20,977 bases of DNA from Rhodoferax sp. (GCA_028711355.1 JAQTSL010000022.1:1-20977); one strand, 5' to 3'. Counted from the stretch's first letter, positions 7,795 to 15,675 are shown. The notes: a model not told the origin generated them from the sequence alone. Translations and numbers: made by a program.

Positions 7795-8824
7795 GCGCTT
7801 GCAGATCCTGTTGAGGCACGATGGGCATCCAGCCGTAGGCCTTCGCTGGCCTGAATGCTGCAGTGGGTTGGCTGCCAATTTTTGTCCATTGCCGCAGCAC
7901 ACGCGTAAATTCAGCCAACTCGGGCTGGCTTGCCAGCGGGCACTGGCGCACGATGGCTTTTGACAGCGCCTCTAGCATCCAGGGGTTGTTTTGGGCCGAG
8001 CGCTGTTCCTGTTCGCTCCAGTTTGGTGGTTCAAGGCCACGCGCTTTGGCTGCCAAAGGGTCCGCAGTCTGAAATTCTTCCAGCACGGCTTTAACCAGAT
8101 GCCCACCGCAGGCCGGCCCCTGTGTTGCCGTCGCCACGGGTGGCAGCGCACAAGTTGGGTCACATAACCAGCGCAAGCGAGTCCAAAAAGGCGCGGCGTC
8201 GTAAGACTTTTTCAGCAAAGCGTTGATGGCTTCTACATTGGCTGGCAAAGCCGGCTGACCGCTTGTTACCTGCTGTAGCGTCTGCGCCGAGCCAAACCAG
8301 GCCTGAACACTGCGTGCCATGCCTTCCAGAAACCAGGCATTTTTGAAATAGGTGTAGGCGTATTGGTAACTGTGAAACAACTCATGCTCGGGCGTCAGAT
8401 TGCCGGGTTGCCAACGGATGGACAAACTGATGGTCAAGGCTGCGGCAGGTGCAGAGGCCAGTTGGTAACGGTAGCTGACCACGGCATCACCGGCGCTGCC
8501 CATTTGTCTGGTTAACGGCAACAGATGCACATCAATCGACTTGGCCGCCCGGTACTTGCTGCTTTGCAGTGGTGGCAGCAGGCCCACCTGGGTGGAATAA
8601 AGCACATTGGCGCGCTCAAACTGTTGGGTCAATTGCGCCAGCGCCGCATCCGACAATTGCCCGGACGGCGGCGCGTCAAAAATTCGGATATCACCTGTCA
8701 CATACCGTAGCGCCAGCGCTTCTCGGGGCGCTTTCCAATCGGCCGTGGCAGGGCCAGTCGCCACCGCCAGCACCAACCCGGCGACCAGCCAGCGTGATAG
8801 GGACAAGTCGAAGCGCCAGCTCAT
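7784..8824 (-). CDS. Exported HExxH (gluzincin-like) putative metallopeptidase
   Basis: I do not recognise a named family. The 346-residue product has an N-terminal signal peptide (MSWRFDLSLSRWLVAGLVLAV, likely cleavage after ATA), so it is probably periplasmic or secreted. Residues 145-151, PEHELFH, form an HExxH zinc site (His147, Glu148, His151), and FLEGMARS supplies Glu167 sixteen residues after the second His, in a gluzincin-like arrangement. Four cysteines in the C-terminal half may form disulfides. The ATG at 8824 lies 2 bp after the stop of the ATP-grasp/Mur ligase gene with no Shine-Dalgarno, suggesting coupled translation. The protein could cut or process the product of the upstream ligase. 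Peptidase activity is inferred from the motif only; the site could be degenerate or serve another hydrolase. Confidence 0.7.
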   Translation of the reverse strand: MSWRFDLSLSRWLVAGLVLAVATGPATADWKAPREALALRYVTGDIRIFDAPPSGQLSDAALAQLTQQFERANVLYSTQVGLLPPLQSSKYRAAKSIDVHLLPLTRQMGSAGDAVVSYRYQLASAPAAALTISLSIRWQPGNLTPEHELFHSYQYAYTYFKNAWFLEGMARSVQAWFGSAQTLQQVTSGQPALPANVEAINALLKKSYDAAPFWTRLRWLCDPTCALPPVATATQGPACGGHLVKAVLEEFQTADPLAAKARGLEPPNWSEQEQRSAQNNPWMLEALSKAIVRQCPLASQPELAEFTRVLRQWTKIGSQPTAAFRPAKAYGWMPIVPQQDLQAPVN

Positions 8825-8826
8825 GA

Positions 8827-11358
8827 TCAAAACAACTTTTTGACAGACAAGCCCCGCGCAAGCAAAGCCTGCACCAACTTGTCCAACCGTGATTTTTCAA
8901 CCCCGCGCACAAAAACCACATCATCGTCGGACACATAGCCCAGTACGCTGGCATGAATGGCAGCGCTGTCGGCTTCATGGGCGATCCAGTTCACGCCGTC
9001 AGGAAAGGCCAAAGCGTGGTCTTTGAAATTGGCAACGGTAAACAGGGCGTCGATCCCGGCGCGCGCCATGGCCGTCCTCATCTCCAGCAAATCAATCGGT
9101 GCATTCGGGTTATCTTGCTGGTTGATCAGCTCGCTGATGACGGCAACTTTTCTGCCCTGGCGCTCAGGTTTGAAACGCGACATCAGCTCAAACATCGACA
9201 AAAACCCCTTCCACTCACCGCGCCGACTCTGGTCATAAACCTGAAACCGACCGCTTGTCAGACTCACCTCATACAAATTACCGCTACTTTCAAAGTGCTG
9301 GTAACTTGGGTAGCGCGCAGTACACTGATGAAGATCACAGCCCAATAATTTCGCCATCAGCAAAACACTGACCGAAGCCAAAGGTGCATAATTTTCAGGT
9401 AAAGGAACACAGTATTCAACCACCACATCAAGAATCCGTGCCTTGATATGCCATTGAAAACCATCGAAAACAGCCTTGATCAAATGGCCACTGTTTTCTT
9501 CATTTGAGCCAAAGGTATAAATTTTGCACTTAGATACTTTTTTAACCTCTGCCAAAACCTGTTCAAAATAAGCATCATCGGTATTCAGCAATACACTCCC
9601 ACCCGGCCGCAAATATTTCAAGCTGGATACTTTATTGACAATCAAATTGTCCAATGTTTTGTGACTCGACAAATGTTCAAAACCAATGCCAGTCAAAATA
9701 ATATAGTTCGGTCGAATATATAAAGCACGATCGACGCCGGCGAATGCCGTCGGTATCGCTGTTTCAATAATTACGACCTGGGTATCTTGCGGTATTGACG
9801 CCAACGCCCGCCACACCGGATTTTGCAAATTTGCACTGTCCCGGTGCGCATGGACGCGCAATTGACCTTGCATGAGATGATGCAACTGGGTTTTGAAGCC
9901 CGTTTTACCGTGCGATCCAATGACCTGGACTTTGATACCGTCAAACTGAAGACTGGTTGCGACAGCCATGTCCTGCAGTGCCTTGACAGGGTTACTGACC
10001 ACCAATACTGGGGCACTGATGTTGGTGCTGCATTCTCTGTCGATGACCAACGCACTGACGTTCTTTTTTAATACTCTGGCCAGATGCAAACCATCTTTAT
10101 CCTTTTCTATTTCTTCAGGTTTTCTCAGGTCGAAAAATAAATCTCCGGCCTCAGCATAAGGAAAATAATGGTTGATGCCAGTCAATGTCAATCTGTCAGG
10201 ATCACAATGCTTCCATTCACCGCCGGTAACTTGTGAAATTTGTTCAGCAGTTAAAAAAATGCGTGGCTGACCCGTTTGGCGCACTGCCTGAAGTCGGTAC
10301 CTAATCTGGTTCACCAGCGCCAATTGCTGCTGCGGCGTGCCGACCACCATGACCATCAGTCGCCCGTACTCGATGGTGCCCCAACTGATCAGAATCAAAC
10401 CCTGCTGTGTTTTGCTTTGATATTCAATATCCTTGATGTCAAATTGATCAAAAGTTTTAAATGGAACTTCAATGATCAAAGACATCCAGGAATTGATATT
10501 TAGCTTTCTTGCGACCAATGCAGGATAGGTGGCAGCAGTAAACCGTGGGTTACATTCTATCAAGTCATAGACCCTACCATGCGGTCCATTCGACACGGCC
10601 ACGTCAAAACCGAAAATGTCCTCAATGCCTTCATCAACAGCATAGTTGGCTAAATCCAGCAGAAAAATTTCATTCTCATAACATGCTGGATAACGGTTGC
10701 CGACATGGGCGTTTGCAGAAATAATTTGATCTGAAATCAGAAGAATTTTGGCGTTACCATCAATCACTTCAAATTGATAACTTGAAAATAACTCAGTATC
10801 TACCGCACATTGCACCTGAAATGCAACACCCTTGTTCAAAGCCGCAACGGATTCAGAAAGTTGCTTTTGATTATTACAACGCACAATTCCCAAGCCAGAA
10901 GTCGAAATGGAAGGTTTCAAATAGACCGGATACTGTATATCATGGGTGCTGATAAATAAATCTTTGGAATCAAAACAAACGGTTTGCGGTGTTTTTATAT
11001 TTTTACGCTTGGCCAACTCAATCAAGTTATTTTTTGAGTTGAGTAATGTTGTTATTTTTAATCTTCTGTCATTTTTACGGAAATAATTTTCCCGCTCTCC
11101 AAAATAAAAACAGGACAATTGGGCATCAGGGAAGTTGCGCGTTTGTTCCAGACGCAAATCCCAAACCACCTCATGACAACATTCAAGCCCCACCCTGGCA
11201 TAGTGCGCCTGGATAAAGTTCCAGTGTTTTTTCAATTCGGCGGGCAGTTGAATCACATCGTCTTGGGCCGTGATGCACAACGCACGCGCCGCATACATCC
11301 GGCCCAGACCCAGGCTGACCGGTCCACTGCTGCGGATGTCGTGGTTAAACAGCCTCAT
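8827..11358 (-). CDS. ATP-grasp / MurF-like Mur ligase fusion protein
   Basis: An 843-residue two-ligase fusion. Residues 100-310 are an ATP-grasp domain: YLKPSISTSGLGIV carries the ATP-binding Lys148, and DLIECNPRF carries metal-ligand candidates Glu268 and Asn270. Residues 395-843 resemble MurF: a GDLFF lid segment, P-loop GSHGKTGFKT (Lys485), Glu532, TGIGFEHLSSH (His562), LLNTDD (Asn592-Asp595) and a C-terminal domain with YDQSRRGEW near 708. The ATP-grasp then Mur order recalls cyanophycin synthetase, but the P-loop and N-terminal domain differ and no cyanophycinase is nearby. It should form one or two ATP-dependent amide bonds on an unknown substrate. The start overlaps the upstream gene by 14 bp. 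The central part is much more AT-rich than the ends. Confidence 0.85.
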   Translation of the reverse strand: MRLFNHDIRSSGPVSLGLGRMYAARALCITAQDDVIQLPAELKKHWNFIQAHYARVGLECCHEVVWDLRLEQTRNFPDAQLSCFYFGERENYFRKNDRRLKITTLLNSKNNLIELAKRKNIKTPQTVCFDSKDLFISTHDIQYPVYLKPSISTSGLGIVRCNNQKQLSESVAALNKGVAFQVQCAVDTELFSSYQFEVIDGNAKILLISDQIISANAHVGNRYPACYENEIFLLDLANYAVDEGIEDIFGFDVAVSNGPHGRVYDLIECNPRFTAATYPALVARKLNINSWMSLIIEVPFKTFDQFDIKDIEYQSKTQQGLILISWGTIEYGRLMVMVVGTPQQQLALVNQIRYRLQAVRQTGQPRIFLTAEQISQVTGGEWKHCDPDRLTLTGINHYFPYAEAGDLFFDLRKPEEIEKDKDGLHLARVLKKNVSALVIDRECSTNISAPVLVVSNPVKALQDMAVATSLQFDGIKVQVIGSHGKTGFKTQLHHLMQGQLRVHAHRDSANLQNPVWRALASIPQDTQVVIIETAIPTAFAGVDRALYIRPNYIILTGIGFEHLSSHKTLDNLIVNKVSSLKYLRPGGSVLLNTDDAYFEQVLAEVKKVSKCKIYTFGSNEENSGHLIKAVFDGFQWHIKARILDVVVEYCVPLPENYAPLASVSVLLMAKLLGCDLHQCTARYPSYQHFESSGNLYEVSLTSGRFQVYDQSRRGEWKGFLSMFELMSRFKPERQGRKVAVISELINQQDNPNAPIDLLEMRTAMARAGIDALFTVANFKDHALAFPDGVNWIAHEADSAAIHASVLGYVSDDDVVFVRGVEKSRLDKLVQALLARGLSVKKLF

Positions 11359-13222
11359 TTTGAGGTTTGACCAAGTTGGTCATGTCTGGCGGCGGCGGCG
11401 GCGCCTGGTTGGCGTCCCAATGTGGCAGCAGCTTGGCAAAAAACGAGGCAACATGCTGAATGGTGTCGATGCGAAACCACTGACGCGTGTATTTGAAACG
11501 AATGCCACCCAGGGCCAGTGCCGGTTTGGGCGCAAAGTAAATTGAATCCTCTGTGTTGACCAAGTGCAACAAAGCCCAGGCCGCCAAACGGATCGCTTGC
11601 CACAGCTCTTGAGCGGTCTGGGTGTCGTTCATCTTGACCGCCAACTCGTAGGCGCCCAGCAAGCCTTCGCAACGCGCGCCATCGGCGTAGGGGTAGTCGC
11701 CAAAGTTGTAATAAAAACCACCCGCATAGTCCGGGTAGGGCGCGTCCGACACCTTGTACATATGGTCGATCATCTTGCGCGCATCAGAAAACACAAAATC
11801 GCTGTACAGCGGGTCGCGCATGGCCTCAAAGTCCCACAACTCCATGATGCCCATCATCAGCCAACCATCGGACGGCAACACACTGTATTCACTGGCCCGC
11901 ACCAGCGGGCGCTGCACCAGCAAGAATTGCAACGCCAAACGCAGCTTGTCAAAAATCGGGGCGCGCTGCTCAGCGGTTAGCAGGTGTAAATAGGCCGCCA
12001 GTCCACACACCGCCTCGCCGGGGTAAAAGAATGAAAAATGGCTGGCGTTTTCAGCCTCCGAGACCGGCTGGTCGAGGTAGATGTTGTAGTAAATAAATTC
12101 ACCACTGGCCGTGATCTGATTGACCAGGTGGCAAGCCATTTGGTCGGCCCATTGACGGTATTGGGCGTCACCCGACACCTTTTGGTACTGCGCCAGCAAA
12201 TACAGCGCGATACCGGTGCCGCCCAGTTTGGCTTTTTTCTCACTGTAAATGTAGGCCCCGGTCTGGCCTGGGTAGGCTTGCTGGCGCGCCTGCGCCACAA
12301 GATAGTCAATGGCGCGGGTGATGTTGGACCAGGTGTTGTCAAGGTGGCAGAACTTTTCGTGGAATAGGCAGGTGAGAGCGCCGCCACCATGACGCAGGAT
12401 GTTGTAGTACGGGTTTTTAACCACGTCGCGCCCGGGGTGCTCATGGTCGCGTCGCGAGTCGAGCGCTGCGTCGTAATAGTATAAAAATTTGCCATCATCC
12501 TGCTGGGTCAATTGGATGTGCCCCACCGCCAACTCGAGCGCGTGCTCAATTTTTTTGCGTGTCAGGGGCCCCACCACCGGATGGCCGCGATACAACATAC
12601 GCCAACCACTAGCGCTAGAAATTAAGCTGGTAGAGCGAAAACGCTGAAACCGGCAAGCCCGCAGATAGTCCTCGCCATAGACCCGTGTCAGGTAGTCACG
12701 CAATTGCGCCATTGACATGACCGAGCGCACATAACCATCACCGGGCGGAAAAATGTGGAGCTTTGCGTCAGCGCCCTGAATCAGCAGGCCATCGACACCA
12801 ATTTCGAAATGGCGGTCGCCTGGCTGCGACATGCCCATGGCAAAAAAATTGACCGAGACCGGTGGCTCCAGCACCAGATCGAGCTGTAGCCGCATGCTGT
12901 TGGCGTCCATCTGGGCGCGCCGCGGATGCGCCACCAGCCGTTTGATCACTTCCACAAAACCGACACCAGCGGGCGCATCCGCCTGGGTGGCGCGCGACAC
13001 CAAGATTCTGGGTTGAGCTGCGCCGTACAAAATCATCACCACGCGAACAACACGTTGCGGCAAACTGGACGCGGTAAACGCGTCAAGCAAACCCTGCTCA
13101 TCGAGCTCGCCGCTGCGCAGGCATGCCAGCGCCAAATCATGCAGGGCGTGGTCTGCCAGTGTCGGCTCATAGCAGCTCAGACGGCTTTGCGGATCGGCGA
13201 AATGCGCGGGCGTGAAGTTCAT
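11345..13222 (-). CDS. Large (alpha/alpha)-toroid protein of unknown function, first gene of three-gene operon
   Basis: A 625-residue protein I cannot name. Residues 215-600 show the repeating helical pattern of an (alpha/alpha)6 toroid as in glycoside hydrolases, epimerases or LanC-like enzymes, with Gly-rich turns RHGGGALTCL, LGGTGIALYLL, FFYPGEAVCGL, GWLMMGIMELWD and ARCEGLLGAYELA. The first ~200 residues are a separate domain; GVDGLLIQG and the following PPGDGYV recall AMMECR1 proteins weakly. No signal peptide is seen, so it is probably cytosolic. I chose the ATG at 13222 because the frame upstream (to a GTG at 13291) looks non-coding; no Shine-Dalgarno supports either. Its stop overlaps the start of the ATP-grasp/Mur gene by 14 bp, so the two are likely co-translated. 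It may modify a sugar-containing substrate or product of the ligase, which is a guess. Confidence 0.75.
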   Translation of the reverse strand: MNFTPAHFADPQSRLSCYEPTLADHALHDLALACLRSGELDEQGLLDAFTASSLPQRVVRVVMILYGAAQPRILVSRATQADAPAGVGFVEVIKRLVAHPRRAQMDANSMRLQLDLVLEPPVSVNFFAMGMSQPGDRHFEIGVDGLLIQGADAKLHIFPPGDGYVRSVMSMAQLRDYLTRVYGEDYLRACRFQRFRSTSLISSASGWRMLYRGHPVVGPLTRKKIEHALELAVGHIQLTQQDDGKFLYYYDAALDSRRDHEHPGRDVVKNPYYNILRHGGGALTCLFHEKFCHLDNTWSNITRAIDYLVAQARQQAYPGQTGAYIYSEKKAKLGGTGIALYLLAQYQKVSGDAQYRQWADQMACHLVNQITASGEFIYYNIYLDQPVSEAENASHFSFFYPGEAVCGLAAYLHLLTAEQRAPIFDKLRLALQFLLVQRPLVRASEYSVLPSDGWLMMGIMELWDFEAMRDPLYSDFVFSDARKMIDHMYKVSDAPYPDYAGGFYYNFGDYPYADGARCEGLLGAYELAVKMNDTQTAQELWQAIRLAAWALLHLVNTEDSIYFAPKPALALGGIRFKYTRQWFRIDTIQHVASFFAKLLPHWDANQAPPPPPDMTNLVKPQNEAV

Positions 13223-13331
13223 GATGGGCGATGATGGGGTGGCGATCAAACAATGGCTGTGCGTATTATTCCAGTATGAACCGACACGCACGGAACAACT
13301 GCCGTCGCTTTTGAAAATTCAGGGAATTTCC

Positions 13332-13361
13332 AAAAAGCCCCAACTGAAAACAGTTGGGGCT
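13332..13361 (-). terminator. Rho-independent terminator after tRNA-Ala
   Basis: A perfect 11-bp stem AGCCCCAACTG/CAGTTGGGGCT (13336-13346 with 13351-13361) with a 4-nt loop is followed on the minus strand by TTTTT (13336-13332). It lies about 40 nt beyond the tRNA 3' end. Six bases (13356-13361) are shared with the adjacent hairpin. Confidence 0.8.
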
Positions 13362-13386
13362 CGTAAAGTATTGCTTTACGAGCCCC
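13356..13386 (-). other. Second hairpin overlapping the tRNA terminator
   Basis: A perfect 13-bp stem GGGGCTCGTAAAG/CTTTACGAGCCCC (13356-13368 with 13374-13386) with a 5-nt loop. Its GGGGCT arm is also the distal arm base of the terminator stem, so the full hairpins cannot form together. In the minus-strand transcript it comes first and the terminator second, an antiterminator-terminator geometry. Confidence 0.65.
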
Positions 13387-13401
13387 TAGGCTTTGAAATG
13401 G

Positions 13402-13477
13402 TGGTGGAGAGGATGAGGATCGAACTCACGACCTCTACATTGCGAACGTAGCGCTCTCCCAACTGAGCTACCCCCCC
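13402..13477 (-). tRNA. tRNA-Ala (anticodon CGC)
   Basis: A full 76-nt cloverleaf on the minus strand: 7-bp acceptor GGGGGGG/CCTCTCC, D-stem GCTC/GAGC, anticodon stem-loop CTACG-TTCGCAA-TGTAG, T-arm GTGAG-TTCGATC-CTCAT, and encoded CCA. The anticodon CGC (13442-13444 on the plus strand is gcg) reads GCG, alanine. The acceptor stem has G3:U70, the alanine identity pair, supporting the assignment. Confidence 0.95.
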
Positions 13478-13555
13478 GCCAAGGTGCGAAGTCTAGCAAT
13501 AAATCCTGGGCTTGGGGCTGATGGTTGAATTGAGGCCTCTGAAATGATGAAATGA

Positions 13556-13569
13556 TTGATTTACATCAT
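13556..13569 (+). promoter_or_regulatory. FNR/Anr-type box upstream of ubiU
   Basis: TTGATTTACATCAT matches the FNR/Anr consensus TTGATNNNNATCAA at 9 of 10 positions. Its centre (13562.5) would place a class II start point (-41.5) near 13604, with a weak -10 at 13592-13597 (tagcct). FNR-type activation under low oxygen is what an O2-independent ubiquinone cluster needs. The direct start point and the activator identity are inferred. Confidence 0.7.
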
Positions 13570-13614
13570 TTACCGCGCTGGCCGACTTGGTTAGCCTACG
13601 CGGCTTCACTTTAA

Positions 13615-14706
13615 ATGCGTAGTCTGCGCACGCCGCCGCTTGTCCGTATGAATTCTGTTGTTGATGATTCCGTGCGCCAACCTGGCGTTGCCCAGTCCCC
13701 CGCTGCGATGGAGCTGGTTTGCCCGGCTGGCAGTCTGCCCGCGCTAAAAGCCGCTGTTGATCACGGCGCCGATTGCGTCTATCTGGGCTTTCGCGATGCC
13801 ACCAACGCGCGCAACTTTGCCGGGCTGAACTTTGACGAAACCGCCATCGAGGCCGGCATCCGCTACGCGCACGACCGCCACCGCAAGGTGTTTGTGGCGC
13901 TCAACACCTACCCGCAAGCGGCCAAGGCCGACCTGTGGCAACGCGCTGTCGATCGCGCCGCGCACAGTGGTGTCGATGCCGTCATCCTGGCCGACCCCGG
14001 CATGATGGCTTATGCCGTCAAACATCAACCGCAGTTGCGCCTGCACCTGTCGGTACAAGGCTCGGCCACCAACTACGAGGCGCTGGATTTTTACTACCAG
14101 CACTTTGGCATTGCGCGTGCCGTGCTGCCGCGCGTGCTGTCGCTGGCACAGGTGGAACAGGTGCTGGAAAGATCCAAAGTCGAGATTGAAGTGTTTGGCT
14201 TTGGCAGCCTGTGTGTGATGGTTGAAGGCCGCTGCGCGCTTTCCAGCTACGTTACCGGCGAAGCGCCCAACACCAACGGAGTCTGTTCGCCGCCCAAAGC
14301 GGTGCGTTGGGTCGAAACACCGCAGGGTCGCGAGTCGCGCCTGAACGGCGTGCTGATCGACCGCTATGCCCCCGGTGAAAACGCCGGCTACCCCACCTTG
14401 TGCAAGGGCCGCTTTGACGTGGGCGAAGACCACAACTACTACGCCATCGAAGAACCCACCAGCCTGAACACCTTATCCTTGTTGCCCGAGCTGATGAAAA
14501 TTGGTGTGAGCGCCATCAAGATCGAAGGCCGCCAGCGCAGCCCGGCTTATGTGGCGCAGGTCACCAAGGTGTGGCGCGCCGCCATCGACAGTTGTCGCGA
14601 CAACCCGCACCGCTACAGCGCCAAACCGGCCTGGTTTACAGATCTGGACAAAGTGGCAGAGGGTCAGCAACATACTTTGGGTGCCTACCACAGGCCATGG
14701 AAATGA
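13615..14706 (+). CDS. ubiU: O2-independent ubiquinone hydroxylase subunit UbiU (U32 peptidase family)
   Basis: U32-family protein that with UbiV forms a 4Fe-4S heterodimer needed for anaerobic ring hydroxylation in ubiquinone synthesis. From the internal ATG at 13708 (MELVCPAG) the protein is 332 residues, nearly the length of E. coli UbiU. In that numbering the four cysteines fall at 169, 176, 193 and 232, which are the cluster ligand positions I recall for E. coli. The frame opens at 13615 and has another ATG at 13648; none of the three starts has a Shine-Dalgarno. I give the longest, adding a 31-residue unconserved N-terminus, but the start is unresolved. It is followed by ubiV after 84 bp. 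Confidence 0.9.
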   Translation: MRSLRTPPLVRMNSVVDDSVRQPGVAQSPAAMELVCPAGSLPALKAAVDHGADCVYLGFRDATNARNFAGLNFDETAIEAGIRYAHDRHRKVFVALNTYPQAAKADLWQRAVDRAAHSGVDAVILADPGMMAYAVKHQPQLRLHLSVQGSATNYEALDFYYQHFGIARAVLPRVLSLAQVEQVLERSKVEIEVFGFGSLCVMVEGRCALSSYVTGEAPNTNGVCSPPKAVRWVETPQGRESRLNGVLIDRYAPGENAGYPTLCKGRFDVGEDHNYYAIEEPTSLNTLSLLPELMKIGVSAIKIEGRQRSPAYVAQVTKVWRAAIDSCRDNPHRYSAKPAWFTDLDKVAEGQQHTLGAYHRPWK

Positions 14707-14727
14707 AACTTTTGTTCAATTCTTGCG

Positions 14728-14768
14728 GGACAGACCAAGAGTTACACGCAGTGAACTTTGCTCTGTCC
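14728..14768 (+). other. Imperfect stem-loop between ubiU and ubiV
   Basis: GGACAGA (14728-14734) pairs with TCTGTCC (14762-14768), and inside it AGTTaCAC (14740-14747) pairs with GTGAACT (14751-14757) around a 3-nt loop, with one bulged A and an internal loop. It ends about 9 nt before the ubiV Shine-Dalgarno. There is no T-run, so it is more likely an mRNA processing or stability element than a terminator. Confidence 0.5.
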
Positions 14769-14790
14769 TCAACTAGTTAGGGGATGTTCT

Positions 14791-15675
14791 GTGAAGTTGT
14801 CTTTGGGACCCCTTCTTTACTACTGGCCGCGCGACGAGGTGCTGGCCTTTTACGAAGCCGTGGCCGCTAGCCCGGTGGACATCGTCTATTTAGGCGAAGT
14901 GGTGTGTTCGCGTCGCCATGAACTGCGCCTGGCCGACTGGTTTGACATCGCCACGGCGCTGCGTGAGGCCGGCAAAGAGGTGGTGCTCTCAACCCAGGTG
15001 CTGATCGAATCCGGTGCCGACGTGACGGTGCTGCACAAGATTGCCGACAACGGTCAGTTCATGGTGGAAGCCAACGACATGGGTGCGGTGCACTGCCTGG
15101 AAGGCAAAGCGCCGTTTGTCGCCGGGCCGCATCTCAACATCTACAACCTGCCCACATTACAGTGGATGACCCCGCTGGGCATTCAGCGCTGGGTGGCGCC
15201 GCTGGAAATGAGTGGTAACGACCTGGCGCTGATTCAAAGAGACCGACCCGCAGGCTTGCAAACCGAAATATTCGCCTATGGCCGCATGCCGCTGGCTTTT
15301 TCCGCGCGTTGCTTTACCGCACGCCACTGCAACCTGCCCAAGGACGACTGCCAGTTCAAGTGCGTTGAGCACCCCGACGGCCTGCTGATGCGCACGCGTG
15401 AGGACGAAGCCTTCCTGGTGCTCAACGGCATCCAGACCCAGTCGGCGCGCGTGCACAACCTGCTGCCCGAGTTACCCGCCATGCAAAGCATGGGCGTCGA
15501 TGTACTGCGCGTCAGCCCGCAGTCGCAGCACTCGGTGCGAATCCTGGAACTGTTCCATGGGGTGATGATGGGCCAGCTCGGCGCCACCGATGCCAACGCC
15601 GAACTTACCACGCTGATGCCAGCGCAGGCCTGCAATGGCTACTGGTATGGCATGCCCGGACTGGAACTGGTTTAA
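14791..15675 (+). CDS. ubiV: O2-independent ubiquinone hydroxylase subunit UbiV (U32 peptidase family)
   Basis: Partner of UbiU, 294 residues, matching the E. coli length (about 292). The GTG at 14791 is chosen because AGGGGA lies 6 nt upstream and the protein then begins KLSLGPLLYYWP, as the family does. Cluster ligands are visible: Cys39 in GEVVC, then Cys174, Cys187 and Cys191 in the segment SARCFTARHCNLPKDDCQFK and the Cys after it; the +13 and +4 spacings match those I recall for E. coli UbiV. There is an extra Cys180. The C-terminus CNGYWYGMPGLEL is typical. It sits directly after ubiU and before ubiT, separated from ubiT by a three-hairpin repeat. Confidence 0.93.
   Translation: MKLSLGPLLYYWPRDEVLAFYEAVAASPVDIVYLGEVVCSRRHELRLADWFDIATALREAGKEVVLSTQVLIESGADVTVLHKIADNGQFMVEANDMGAVHCLEGKAPFVAGPHLNIYNLPTLQWMTPLGIQRWVAPLEMSGNDLALIQRDRPAGLQTEIFAYGRMPLAFSARCFTARHCNLPKDDCQFKCVEHPDGLLMRTREDEAFLVLNGIQTQSARVHNLLPELPAMQSMGVDVLRVSPQSQHSVRILELFHGVMMGQLGATDANAELTTLMPAQACNGYWYGMPGLELV

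Noticed and set aside
8827..11358. Naming the fusion gene cyanophycin synthetase (cphA)
   Set aside because: The domain order is similar, but the P-loop, lid region and N-terminal domain do not look like CphA, and no cyanophycinase or second cphA gene is nearby.
7784..13477. Genomic island integrated at tRNA-Ala
   Set aside because: There is no integrase and I saw no direct repeat of the tRNA 3' end beyond the operon, so proximity alone is not enough.
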